From Mesorhizobium comanense (GTDB lineage: Bacteria > Pseudomonadota > Alphaproteobacteria > Rhizobiales > Rhizobiaceae): a stretch of DNA of 64,000 nucleotides. A model generated the notes under the pieces. That model saw only the letters and a list, made by a program, of their open reading frames with translations. It searched no databases and was not told the origin of the DNA. The stretch is taken from positions 62,001-126,000 of the forward strand of contig NZ_SCNN01000016.1 of NCBI RefSeq assembly GCF_005503535.1, read 5' to 3'. The position numbers and the translations under genes are program-made. Below are positions 8,902-16,986 of the stretch, piece by piece (the stretch's first letter is position 1; the number at the start of each line of letters is the position of its first letter).

Positions 8902-10542
8902 ATGATTGACGAAAAGCCGGAGGAAGGCGTCTCGGCTCTGGCGCCGTTCCGGCATGGCATCTTCCGCGCGGTCTGGGCCGCAAGCCTCGTTTCCAATTTC
9001 GGCGGCCTGATCCAGGGCGTCGGCGCGGCCTGGATGATGACCACGATCGCCACCTCGCCCTATCAGGTGGCGCTGGTCCAGGCTTCGACCACGCTGCCGA
9101 TCATGCTGTTCGCGCTGGTCGCCGGCGCCATCGCCGACAGTTTCGACCGGCGCAAGGTAATGCTGGTCGCCCAGACCTTCATGCTCGTCGTCTCGGTGCT
9201 CCTCACCGTCTTCACTTACTACAATCTGCTCACGCCCTGGACGCTGCTGGCCTTCACCTTCCTGATCGACAGCGGCACGGCGCTCAACAGTCCGTCGTGG
9301 CAGGCCTCCGTCGGCGACATGGTGCCCCGCAACAAGGTGCCGGCCGCCGTGGCGCTGAATTCCATGGGCTTCAACCTGACACGCAGCGTCGGCCCCGCGA
9401 TCGGCGGCATCATCGTCGCGGCGGCGGGCGCGGCTGCCGCTTTCCTGGCGAATGCGGTGAGCTATATCGGCCTCATCATCGTCATGGCCCGCTGGAAGCC
9501 GAACGTGCCGGCATCGACCCTGCCGCGCGAGTCGCTCGGCGCGGCCATGGGCGCCGGCCTGCGCTACGTCGCCATGTCGCCCAACATCGGCAAGGTGCTG
9601 GTCCGGGGTGCTGCCTTCGGTTTCAGTGCCGGCGCGGTGCTGGCGCTCCTGCCGCTGGTGGCGCGCGACGTCGTCAAGGGCGACGCCTTGACCTACGGCA
9701 TCATGCTCGGCTCGTTCGGCATCGGCGCCGTTGGCGGCGCGCTGATCAGCGTGCGCCTGCGGCAGCTGCTGTCGAGCGAGACGATGGTGCGCTGCGCCTT
9801 CGCCGGTTTCGCCGTCTGCGCCTTCAATGCCGCCATCAGTCACCAGGCGTGGCAGACCTCGCTGGGCCTTCTGGTGGGTGGCGCCTGCTGGGTGATCGCG
9901 CTCTCGCACTTCAACGTCACAGTCCAGATGGCGACGCCGCGCTGGGTCGTCGGCCGCGTGCTGTCGGTCTACCAGACCGCGACCTTCGGCGGCATCGCGC
10001 TCGGCAGCTGGATCTGGGGCGTCGTCGCCGACGCGCATGGCGCCGAGACGGCGCTGATCGCGGCGGCCATCGCCATGCTGGCCGGCGGCGCCATCGGCCT
10101 CGTGCTGCCGCTGCCGCAGCAGCAGGTGCTCAACCTCGATCCGCTCAACCGCTTCAAGGAACCGCACCTCGCGCTCGACCTCAAGCCGCGCAGCGGCCCG
10201 ATCGCGATCATGATCGAGTACATCATCCGCCACGAGGATGAGGCGGAGTTCCTCGCCACCATGGCCGAGCGCGGCCGCATCCGCCGCCGCGACGGCGCCC
10301 GCAACTGGACATTGGCGCGCGACCTTGAAAATCCGACGATCTGGATCGAGCACTACCACACGCCGACCTGGCTCGAATATGTCAGGCACAATGGCCGCAT
10401 CACCCATGCCGATGCGATGGTCGGGGAACGCCTGCGCGCCTTGCACAGCGGCGAGGAGCCGCCGCGCGTGCGCCGCGTGATCGAGCGCCCGACGACCGCT
10501 GGCACGGCGCTGGTCATGGCCAAGGGACCGATCGAGCATTAG
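8902..10542 (+). CDS. MFS exporter (EntS-like) with C-terminal alpha/beta-barrel domain
   Basis: A 546-residue protein. Residues 20-420 are an MFS_3 (enterobactin exporter-like) permease with about 12 hydrophobic segments and the loop motif GAIADSFDRRKVM (motif A). Residues about 425-520 (from IAIMIEYIIRHEDEAEFLA) look like a ferredoxin-like dimeric alpha/beta-barrel resembling ABM monooxygenases, a fusion seen in rhizobial MFS proteins. The permease probably exports a small organic molecule; no substrate is indicated. An ABM monooxygenase gene occurs 4 kb away in the same inserted block. A palindromic repeat begins inside the stop codon. Confidence 0.82.
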   Translation: MIDEKPEEGVSALAPFRHGIFRAVWAASLVSNFGGLIQGVGAAWMMTTIATSPYQVALVQASTTLPIMLFALVAGAIADSFDRRKVMLVAQTFMLVVSVLLTVFTYYNLLTPWTLLAFTFLIDSGTALNSPSWQASVGDMVPRNKVPAAVALNSMGFNLTRSVGPAIGGIIVAAAGAAAAFLANAVSYIGLIIVMARWKPNVPASTLPRESLGAAMGAGLRYVAMSPNIGKVLVRGAAFGFSAGAVLALLPLVARDVVKGDALTYGIMLGSFGIGAVGGALISVRLRQLLSSETMVRCAFAGFAVCAFNAAISHQAWQTSLGLLVGGACWVIALSHFNVTVQMATPRWVVGRVLSVYQTATFGGIALGSWIWGVVADAHGAETALIAAAIAMLAGGAIGLVLPLPQQQVLNLDPLNRFKEPHLALDLKPRSGPIAIMIEYIIRHEDEAEFLATMAERGRIRRRDGARNWTLARDLENPTIWIEHYHTPTWLEYVRHNGRITHADAMVGERLRALHSGEEPPRVRRVIERPTTAGTALVMAKGPIEH

Positions 10543-10642
10543 AGCAATTCCAGGAAAAGTGCGTAGCGGTTTTCCGTTCGGAATTGCGTAAAAACAAAGG
10601 CTTAGAGCGGTTCGGCGATTCCGTGAAACGCTGAACCGCTCT
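10541..10642. repeat. Rhizobial palindromic intergenic repeat (two hairpins)
   Basis: The first hairpin has arms gcaattcc (10544-10551) and ggaattgc (10580-10587) around aaaagtgcgtagcggttttcc. The second has perfect 10-base arms agagcggttc (10604-10613) and gaaccgctct (10633-10642). The agagca...gaaaagtg...cggttttc layout is shared with the element at 47441. Such mosaics are widespread between rhizobial genes. It starts in the MFS stop codon and ends 33 bp from the convergent ClC gene, so it may also act as a two-way terminator. Confidence 0.8.
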
Positions 10643-10675
10643 AGGGCAACCGCCCCAGGGCGAGGCGCAGCGCGC

Positions 10676-12472
10676 CTACCCCTCGCCGGACAGATCCCGC
10701 CGCGCCTTTTCCAACTCCTCGGCATAGCGCCGCATCAGATGGCCCTCGGTCAGCAGCCCAAGCACGATGTGGTCGGAAAAGTCCTCGACCACGGCCAGTT
10801 CCTCGGCGCCGGCGCGCTGGAATGTTTCCGCCGCGGTCTGCACGTTCATGCTCGGCACCAGTACGGCGTCCTTGTACTGGGCCAGATCGCGCACCGGCAC
10901 GTCGCCTTCGGAAGGATCGCTGTGCAGTTCGGCGACGATCAGAACGCCCACATATTCGTCGCCCGGAGCGACCGCGATGACGCGCTGGGCAGAACCAAGC
11001 GGAAATTCCTTGCGGAACGCGGCGAGCGTCGTGGACGCATCGATGGTCTTGATGTCCTCGCGCATCATCGAGCCGACGGTCAGGCTGCGCATCCAGCCGA
11101 CATCGTGGGCGCTGCGGATCGTCTCGCCGCGCAGATGGAAGCGCCATGTCGAGAACGAGTAGCCGAAGGTTTCGCGCACCAGGATCGCTGACATGATCGA
11201 GGCCGCCAGCACCACGCCGGTCAGCGTCAGGTCGCGCGTCGATTCCAGCGCCAGGAAGGTCATCGTCAGCGGTCCGCCGACCACACCGACGGCAAGCGAT
11301 GTCATGCCCACGACCGCGGCCACCGAGGGATCGATGCCGGTCGCCGGCGAGACCAGCGCCATCACCCCCGCGAAAGCCTTGCCGAGCAGCGCGCCGAGGA
11401 ACAGCGAGGCGAAGAACAGGCCGCCGCGAAAGCCCGACCCCAGCGAGATGGCGGACGCGGCCAGCTTCAGGACGAAGACGCTCGCCACCACCGCCAGCCC
11501 GTAGTTCATGGCGAATTCGCGGTGCAGCGCGCCGTGGCCGCTGGACAGGACCTGCGGCGTGATCAGCCCCAGCAGGCCGACCAGGACGCCACCGATCACG
11601 GGGCGCAGCGAGGCATCGACCGACAGCCTGTTGAAGCCGCGCTCGATCAGCGTCACCAGATGCATGATGGCGATCGAAGCCGCGCCGCCAAGCAGGCCGA
11701 GCAGCAGGAAGGGAATGTACTGGCTGGCGGTGAGCTGCGGCAAGCCTGCAAGCTCCAGCGGGAACGGCACGCCTCCGAACACTTCCGCCGTCAGCGAGGC
11801 CGAGATCGCCGCCGTCATGACGGGCGCGACATTGGCGACGGAATAGATGCCGATGACCAGTTCGAAGCCGTAGAAGGCGCCGGTCAGCGGGGCATCGAAG
11901 GCAGCGGCGATGGCGCCGGCGGCACCGCAGCCGACCAGGATGCGGACGTCGTTGCGGCGCAGCCGGAAGGCACGCGCCAGCCGCGACGCCACGCCCGATC
12001 CGACCTGCGTATAGCCGGCCTCCAGCCCGACCGAGGCGCCGAAGCCGCTAGAGATCATCGTCTGGGCGGCGATGATGGAGGTATCGGTCAGCGACATGCG
12101 CCCGCCATAGAGCGCGTTGGCCTCGATCGGATCGACCGGCGTGCGGAATTTCCGCTTCCTCAGCCAGATGACGCTCAGTCCGAGCAGGACGCCACCGATC
12201 GCCGGGATCAGCGCCTGCATCGGGTTGGCCAGCGAGAACATGCCGGACAGCCGGCCGCCCGGCTGGACGCCGAACAGCAGCCCGTGCAGATCCTGCACGA
12301 TCTGGCTCATGGCGGTGACCAGTATGCCCGCCATGACACCGACAATGCCGGCCAGGACGACGACGGCGATGCCGCGCGCCTCGAGCAGGGGAATTGATCG
12401 CAGCAGCACCGCTCGCAACCGGCGGGCGTAGACTTGCGGCTGGTTTCGGGGCGGTTGGTCTCTGGAAAGCAC
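10676..12472 (-). CDS. ClC-type chloride channel/antiporter with CBS domains
   Basis: A 598-residue protein. Residues 30-450 are a ClC membrane domain and about 465-590 a CBS pair. Glu151 in GASVGLEAGYTQVG corresponds to the gating glutamate of the GxEGP motif, with Ala in place of Gly and Gly in place of Pro. A later GSGFRGGLFFASLFLGA matches the third selectivity-filter segment. The first filter motif (GSGIP) is replaced by DPIEANALYGG, so the protein belongs to a divergent ClC branch. It should move chloride or another anion across the inner membrane, possibly against protons. The gene is convergent with the MFS gene and lies downstream of a cupin operon on the same strand. Confidence 0.85.
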   Translation of the reverse strand: MLSRDQPPRNQPQVYARRLRAVLLRSIPLLEARGIAVVVLAGIVGVMAGILVTAMSQIVQDLHGLLFGVQPGGRLSGMFSLANPMQALIPAIGGVLLGLSVIWLRKRKFRTPVDPIEANALYGGRMSLTDTSIIAAQTMISSGFGASVGLEAGYTQVGSGVASRLARAFRLRRNDVRILVGCGAAGAIAAAFDAPLTGAFYGFELVIGIYSVANVAPVMTAAISASLTAEVFGGVPFPLELAGLPQLTASQYIPFLLLGLLGGAASIAIMHLVTLIERGFNRLSVDASLRPVIGGVLVGLLGLITPQVLSSGHGALHREFAMNYGLAVVASVFVLKLAASAISLGSGFRGGLFFASLFLGALLGKAFAGVMALVSPATGIDPSVAAVVGMTSLAVGVVGGPLTMTFLALESTRDLTLTGVVLAASIMSAILVRETFGYSFSTWRFHLRGETIRSAHDVGWMRSLTVGSMMREDIKTIDASTTLAAFRKEFPLGSAQRVIAVAPGDEYVGVLIVAELHSDPSEGDVPVRDLAQYKDAVLVPSMNVQTAAETFQRAGAEELAVVEDFSDHIVLGLLTEGHLMRRYAEELEKARRDLSGEG

Positions 12473-12541
12473 CGGGGCGGCTCGCCGATATCAAAAGCAG
12501 TGGCAGACCCGCCTGATACGCCCGGCGGCACGGCATGACAA

Positions 12542-12573
12542 CCATAATGGCGACATCAAAGGCGCCATTATGG
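12542..12573. repeat. Perfect 10-bp inverted repeat upstream of the ClC gene
   Basis: Arms ccataatggc (12542-12551) and gccattatgg (12564-12573), 12-base loop. It lies between the cupin stop and the ClC start, both leftward. There is no T-run on either side, so it may be an operator or an RNA hairpin rather than an intrinsic terminator. Confidence 0.5.
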
Positions 12574-12637
12574 CCCTCGAACCCGCTGATTGCGGTCTTT
12601 CTGTCCTGGCTGGACCGAGCCCCCGCCGGAGCGGCCT

Positions 12638-13150
12638 TCAGTCCGGTATCGTCAGCGGCCCGCAATCGTCATCGGCAATGAAGGTCGCCAGGAGTTCGGC
12701 AGGCTCCGTTGTGCTGGCATTCTCGGCGAACAGATGGATCGCGCCCGGCGGCTCGAACCAGCTTTGCCCCTGTGTGTAGAGACCGGCGGCACTGCCCGCG
12801 AGTTGCGAGCGCAGCGTGCCTTTCAGCACGAAGGCGCTGACCGAGCCCGGATGCCGGTGACGGGGCGTATAGCCGTTCGGGGGAAACACGACGATGGCTG
12901 TGGTGATGGACTTGCCCGGCACGTTCGGAAGCTTCTCGCAGGAGAGAGGCGTGACGACCGTCTTCGGCCGCGCTCCCGCGGCACCTTCGGCATCGGCGTT
13001 CGCCATCTGCATGTGCGTTTCCATCTCGCCAGGCAGAGCGTCCCTAGTGCCCGGACCGACCCATCTCGTCGCCAGCGCGAACAGGACTGCCATGGCGCTG
13101 ATGGCGATGAGGACGTGGCCGGTGCCCAAGCGCGTCTGAGTGCTGATCAT
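12638..13150 (-). CDS. Membrane-anchored or exported cupin-domain protein
   Basis: A 170-residue protein with one N-terminal hydrophobic segment (about 10-27, HVLIAISAMAVLFALATRW) and a cupin domain (80-165). The cupin shows the metal-binding pattern RHRHPG...SAFVLKGTLRSQ and the second His in PPGAIHLF. The frame is open far upstream (to 13405), but the ATG at 13150 has a GGAG site and directly follows the preceding gene by 25 bp. Cupins of this sort often bind a metal and a small molecule in the periplasm; the ligand is unknown. It is co-oriented with the NAD(P)-binding protein gene and probably controlled by the divergent MarR protein. Confidence 0.75.
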   Translation of the reverse strand: MISTQTRLGTGHVLIAISAMAVLFALATRWVGPGTRDALPGEMETHMQMANADAEGAAGARPKTVVTPLSCEKLPNVPGKSITTAIVVFPPNGYTPRHRHPGSVSAFVLKGTLRSQLAGSAAGLYTQGQSWFEPPGAIHLFAENASTTEPAELLATFIADDDCGPLTIPD

Positions 13151-13175
13151 GCCGATATCTCCAAAACAGGTTGTC

Positions 13176-13904
13176 TCAGGCAGGCAGCCGGAAGTCGGCG
13201 CGCCAGCCCAGTTCCTCAACCGCCTTTTGCGTCGAGACGGCCTGATTGGGCTCCGCCACGTTGAAGATGCCGGACTTGCCCCGGTCGAGCGCCAGCAGCG
13301 CGGCGTGGCCGGCCGCGTCGACATGAACCGGCGACACCCCGGTGGGCGCTTCGGCGCCGGTGCCGGGTCCGTAGAGCTGGCCGTAGCGCAGCACGATGCC
13401 GGCAAGCGGCGCGCTCAGCACGGCCTTTTCAAGCGCGATCACACCACCGACGCTGATGCCGCGATTTCCATCGGCATCGGCGTCCAGCGGATCGCTTTCG
13501 GTGTAAGGCTGCGCGCCTGGCGCGTAGGCCCAGGCGATGCTCTGCGCGATCAGCCGACGGACCCCGGCGGCTTCCGCCGCTGCGACGAGGTTGCGCGTGC
13601 CCTCCGCGCGGATGCGTGCGTTGCGCAGGATCGCCTCCCCCATCCTGGCCGGATCGAGACCGGCGGGCAGGTCGGTGAGTTGATGGATGACGATGTCGGA
13701 GCTCGCCGCCCGCACAGCCCGCGACAATGCGGCGGCGTCGAAGACATCGACGATCACCGGCTCGGCGCCGAGCGCGCGCAGCTCATCGGCCTTGCGCGCC
13801 TGGCGCGTCATCCCGGTCACCGCGTGTCCCGCATCCAGCAGTTGCGGCACCAGCCGCCGTCCGATCGCACCCGAGGCGCCGGCGAGAAAAATCCGATAGG
13901 CCAT
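13176..13904 (-). CDS. NAD(P)-dependent epimerase/dehydrogenase-like protein
   Basis: A 242-residue atypical extended SDR. The Rossmann motif is FLAGASGAIGRRLVPQLLDAGH at the N-terminus, followed by TGMTRQ, typical of NmrA-like or nucleoside-sugar epimerase-like proteins. A clear YxxxK catalytic pair is not obvious, so it may be a redox sensor or reductase rather than an epimerase. I chose the fourth Met (13904) because GGAAGG lies nine bases upstream; a start at 13913 would overlap that site. It is divergent from the MarR gene across a 62-bp region holding strong palindromes. Confidence 0.75.
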   Translation of the reverse strand: MAYRIFLAGASGAIGRRLVPQLLDAGHAVTGMTRQARKADELRALGAEPVIVDVFDAAALSRAVRAASSDIVIHQLTDLPAGLDPARMGEAILRNARIRAEGTRNLVAAAEAAGVRRLIAQSIAWAYAPGAQPYTESDPLDADADGNRGISVGGVIALEKAVLSAPLAGIVLRYGQLYGPGTGAEAPTGVSPVHVDAAGHAALLALDRGKSGIFNVAEPNQAVSTQKAVEELGWRADFRLPA

Positions 13905-13923
13905 GGTCATCATCCTTCCACTG

Positions 13924-13970
13924 GCATAATATCAGTGTTCGAACAACATATAAGAGCTCTGATATTATGC
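13924..13970. promoter_or_regulatory. Candidate MarR operator: 12-bp inverted repeat with central palindrome
   Basis: Arms gcataatatcag (13924-13935) and ctgatattatgc (13959-13970) are perfect reverse complements. Between them lies a perfect 10-base palindrome tgttcgaaca (13936-13945). The right arm overlaps the ATG of the marR gene at 13967. The symmetric placement between divergent genes is what is expected of a self-regulating MarR repressor site. Confidence 0.7.
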
Positions 13971-14449
13971 GCAAGTCAAATCAGCATCCTGGCATTCCGG
14001 CTCCGGGGACAGGCAAGCGCGGCGAGGAAGGCTATCTCGGCTATCTCCTGCGGCAGGCTGCCGGCGCCTATCGGCACCGGGTGGAGCGCACGCTTGCCGA
14101 TCTCGGCGTGACGCCGCCGCAATTCGCGACGCTGACCATGGTGGCCGCCTATCCCGGCCTGTCCAATGCCGACATAGCCCGGCTCGCGATGCTGACGCCG
14201 CAGACCGTCAGCGTCATCGTCGCCAACCTCGAGCGCTCGGGTTCACTGGTGCGAAAGCCGCATGCCGTCCACGGCCGCATCCTGCAGCTCGAACTCAGCG
14301 ACAGCGGACAGGCTTTGCTCAAGACCTGCCGCGGCCGCGTGCACGCGATCGAGAAGGAAGTGACCGAAGGCCTGTCCCCGGAAGAAGAGCGCATCGTGAG
14401 GCGCTGGCTGGTTTCCGTGGCGACGGCCGGTGGCGCGGACAAGGACTGA
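13967..14449 (+). CDS. MarR-family transcriptional regulator
   Basis: A 160-residue winged-helix regulator. The DNA-binding part is visible at about residues 50-115 (PGLSNADIARLAMLTPQTVSVIVANLERSGSLVRK), with the wing next to HAVHGRILQLELS. N- and C-terminal helices form the dimer face. MarR proteins usually repress a neighbouring operon and are released by small phenolic or oxidising ligands. The start at 13967 is the ATG inside the right arm of the divergent palindrome; upstream in-frame codons run back through the opposing gene and are unlikely to be used. The likely targets are the NAD(P)-binding protein and cupin genes. Confidence 0.88.
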   Translation: MRKSNQHPGIPAPGTGKRGEEGYLGYLLRQAAGAYRHRVERTLADLGVTPPQFATLTMVAAYPGLSNADIARLAMLTPQTVSVIVANLERSGSLVRKPHAVHGRILQLELSDSGQALLKTCRGRVHAIEKEVTEGLSPEEERIVRRWLVSVATAGGADKD

Positions 14450-14482
14450 ATGGCCGGCGGACACGACCAGGCATCGGCCCGC

Positions 14483-14782
14483 TCAGGTCGGCATGGGTTC
14501 GCCTGCCTCGTAGAGCACCAGATTGCGCTCGCCAATGCCGAGCGCCGGCCAGCTTGAGCGCCAGTCGGCGATGTGCGGCGTACGGAAATGCGCATCGAGC
14601 GCCGCCCTGTCGCGCCACACCTCGGTGATGCGGACCAGCCCGGCATCGAGCACATCCTGGGCATAGCAATATTCGAGGCAGCCATCCTCTGCGCGGCTGG
14701 CGCGAACCATGCGCTCCATCACCGGCCTTGCCGCGTCGAGCCTGCCGGGCGGCAGGCGGATGGTGCCGATGATCACGAGCAT
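14483..14782 (-). CDS. Antibiotic-biosynthesis-monooxygenase (ABM) domain protein
   Basis: A 99-residue single-domain ferredoxin-like alpha/beta protein. MLVIIGTIRLPPGRLDAAR begins the first strand and helix; EDGCLEYCYAQD and ITEVWRDRAALDAHF are the family's conserved strand and helix. Relatives include YgiN-like quinol monooxygenases, which dimerise and oxidise small quinols without a cofactor. The frame extends upstream to 14869, but the ATG at 14782 with AAGGA eight bases before it fits the family start. It is convergent with the MarR gene and divergent from flhA, and is the last gene of the block between fliQ and flhA. Confidence 0.82.
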   Translation of the reverse strand: MLVIIGTIRLPPGRLDAARPVMERMVRASRAEDGCLEYCYAQDVLDAGLVRITEVWRDRAALDAHFRTPHIADWRSSWPALGIGERNLVLYEAGEPMPT

Positions 14783-14898
14783 GGAGCGTCCTTCGCGCGA
14801 CGGATTCGCGCTGGCCAGTCTCCCACCCTCGCGCAAGCTTGGCCAGCTACCCTCGCCGCGCTGTCGCATGTTCGGCAGCCCATGGTTCGAGGATGAGA

Positions 14899-16986
14899 AT
14901 GGCGATCAGCGAAAGCATCCAGCCCGGCGTGGTGGCCAAGAACGGCCGCGACATCTTCTTCGCGCTCGGCATCATCATCATCCTGGCCGTTCTGTTCCTG
15001 CCGATCCCGGCCTTCCTCATCGACATCGGCCTCGCCTTCTCGATCGCCCTTTCGGTGCTGATCCTGATGGTGGCGCTGTGGATCCAGCGGCCGCTCGACT
15101 TCTCCTCGTTCCCGACCGTTCTGCTGATCGCCACCATGCTGCGGCTGTCGCTCAACATCGCCACCACCCGCATGATCCTGTCGCACGGCAACGAGGGCAC
15201 GCACGCCGCCGGCTATGTCATCGCCGGCTTCTCCAAGCTGGTGATGGCCAGCGACTTCGTCATCGGCCTGATCGTCTTCATGATCCTCATCGTGGTGAAC
15301 TTCATCGTCATCACCAAGGGCGCCACGCGTATCGCCGAGGTGGGCGCCCGCTTCACCCTCGACGCCATCCCCGGCAAGCAGATGTCGATCGACGCCGATC
15401 TCTCCGCCGGCATGATCGACGACAAGACCGCGCAGCTGCGCCGTCGCGAACTGGAGGAAGAATCCTCCTTCTTCGGCTCGATGGACGGTGCCTCGAAATT
15501 CGTGCGCGGCGACGCCATCGCCGGCCTCATCATCACCGCCATCAACATCGTCGGCGGCATCGCCATCGGCTATCTCAGGCACAATATGGGCATGGGCGAA
15601 GCCGCCGACGTGTTCATCAAGCTGTCGGTGGGCGACGGCCTGGTCACGCAGATCCCGGCGCTCATCGTTTCGCTCGCGGCCGGCCTGCTGGTTTCCAAGG
15701 GCGGCACGCGCGGCTCGGCCAACCAGGCCGTGTTCGGCCAGCTCGGCGCCCATCCCCGCGCACTCTATGTGGCCGCAGCACTTCTGGTGCTGCTTGGCCT
15801 GATGCCCGGCCTGCCCTTCTTCCCCTTCTTCGCGCTGGCCGGCGGCATGGCCGGCCTGGGCTATGTCATTCCGATGCGCCACAACCGGGCGCTCGCCGAG
15901 GCCGAGGCCGTGAAGAACCAGGAAAAGGTGACCAAGGCCGAGGAAGAGAAGAACTCGGTCAAGGCCTCGCTCGCCACCGCCGAGATCGAACTTCTGATCG
16001 GCAAGCAGCTTTCGACCCGTCTCCTGGTCTCGCATCAGGAGCTGGTCTTCCGCATGGGCAAGATGCGCAAGAAATTCGCCCAGCAATACGGCTTCGTCGT
16101 GCCGGAAGTGCGTGTCGCCGATGATTTCGCCATCCCGCCGAAAAGCTACCAGATCAAGGTGCATGGCACGGTGGTCGCCGAATACCAGATGCGGGTCGGC
16201 GAGATCATGGTGCTGCTCGGCAGCCGCGACATTCCCCAGATACCCGGCGAGGAGATCCGCGAGCCCGCCTTCGGCATGCGCGCCTATTCCGTCATCGAGA
16301 CCTTCGCCGAGGATCTGAAGCGCGAGAACTACACCTTCGCCGACAACATGTCGGTGCTGCTCACCCATCTCTCCGAGGTCATCCGCAACAACCTGCCGCA
16401 GCTTCTGTCCTACAAGGACATGAAGGCGCTGCTGGAGCGCCAGGACCAGGAATACCGCAAGCTCGCCGACGAGATCTGCACCTCGCACATCTCCTATCCC
16501 GGCCTCCAGGCGGTGCTGAAACTGCTGCTGGCGGAACGTGTCTCGATCCGCAACCTGCACCTGATCATCGAGGCGATCGCCGAGATCGCGCCGCATGTGC
16601 GCCGCACCGAGCAGATCGTCGAACATGTGCGCATCCGCATGGCGCAGCAGATCTGCGGCGACCTTTCCGAAGGCGGCGTGCTCAAGGTGCTGCGTCTCGG
16701 CAACCGCTGGGATCTTGCCTTCCACCAGAGCCTCAAGCGCGACGCCAAGGGCGAGGTGCGCGAGTTCGACATCGATCCGCGCCAGCTCGAGGAGTTCGGC
16801 CAGGACGCCACCAAGGCGATCAAGAAACATCTCGAGGCCGGCGAGCGCTTCGTGCTCGTCACCGCGCCGGACGCCCGCCCCTATGTGCGCATGATCATCG
16901 AGCGGCTGTTCACCACGCTGCCGGTGCTCTCCCATGTCGAAATCGCCAAGGGCGTCGAGATCAGGGTGCTCGGGACCATATCGTGA
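14899..16986 (+). CDS. flhA: Flagellar export protein FlhA
   Basis: A 695-residue export gate component. Residues about 20-320 hold eight hydrophobic segments and the conserved loop GATRIAEVGARFTLDAIPGKQM, with FxGSMDGASKFVRGDAIAG following. Residues 350-695 are the cytosolic ring domain that binds chaperone-substrate complexes. Candidate starts are 14839, 14893 and 14899; GAGG seven bases before 14899 and the family length favour the last. It overlaps fliR by four bases. Being divergent from the ABM gene, it must have its own promoter within 14783-14898 or depend on long read-through. Confidence 0.96.
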   Translation: MAISESIQPGVVAKNGRDIFFALGIIIILAVLFLPIPAFLIDIGLAFSIALSVLILMVALWIQRPLDFSSFPTVLLIATMLRLSLNIATTRMILSHGNEGTHAAGYVIAGFSKLVMASDFVIGLIVFMILIVVNFIVITKGATRIAEVGARFTLDAIPGKQMSIDADLSAGMIDDKTAQLRRRELEEESSFFGSMDGASKFVRGDAIAGLIITAINIVGGIAIGYLRHNMGMGEAADVFIKLSVGDGLVTQIPALIVSLAAGLLVSKGGTRGSANQAVFGQLGAHPRALYVAAALLVLLGLMPGLPFFPFFALAGGMAGLGYVIPMRHNRALAEAEAVKNQEKVTKAEEEKNSVKASLATAEIELLIGKQLSTRLLVSHQELVFRMGKMRKKFAQQYGFVVPEVRVADDFAIPPKSYQIKVHGTVVAEYQMRVGEIMVLLGSRDIPQIPGEEIREPAFGMRAYSVIETFAEDLKRENYTFADNMSVLLTHLSEVIRNNLPQLLSYKDMKALLERQDQEYRKLADEICTSHISYPGLQAVLKLLLAERVSIRNLHLIIEAIAEIAPHVRRTEQIVEHVRIRMAQQICGDLSEGGVLKVLRLGNRWDLAFHQSLKRDAKGEVREFDIDPRQLEEFGQDATKAIKKHLEAGERFVLVTAPDARPYVRMIIERLFTTLPVLSHVEIAKGVEIRVLGTIS

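Noticed and set aside
8770..10725. A 651-codon leftward open frame opposite the MFS gene
   Set aside because: It mirrors the MFS gene in a high-GC frame, rich in Arg, Asp, His and Gln with no domain pattern; a codon-bias shadow.
14773..16935. A 720-codon leftward open frame opposite flhA
   Set aside because: Its protein is dominated by Asp, Glu, His, Gly with no recognisable fold; it is the complement of flhA, which is certain.
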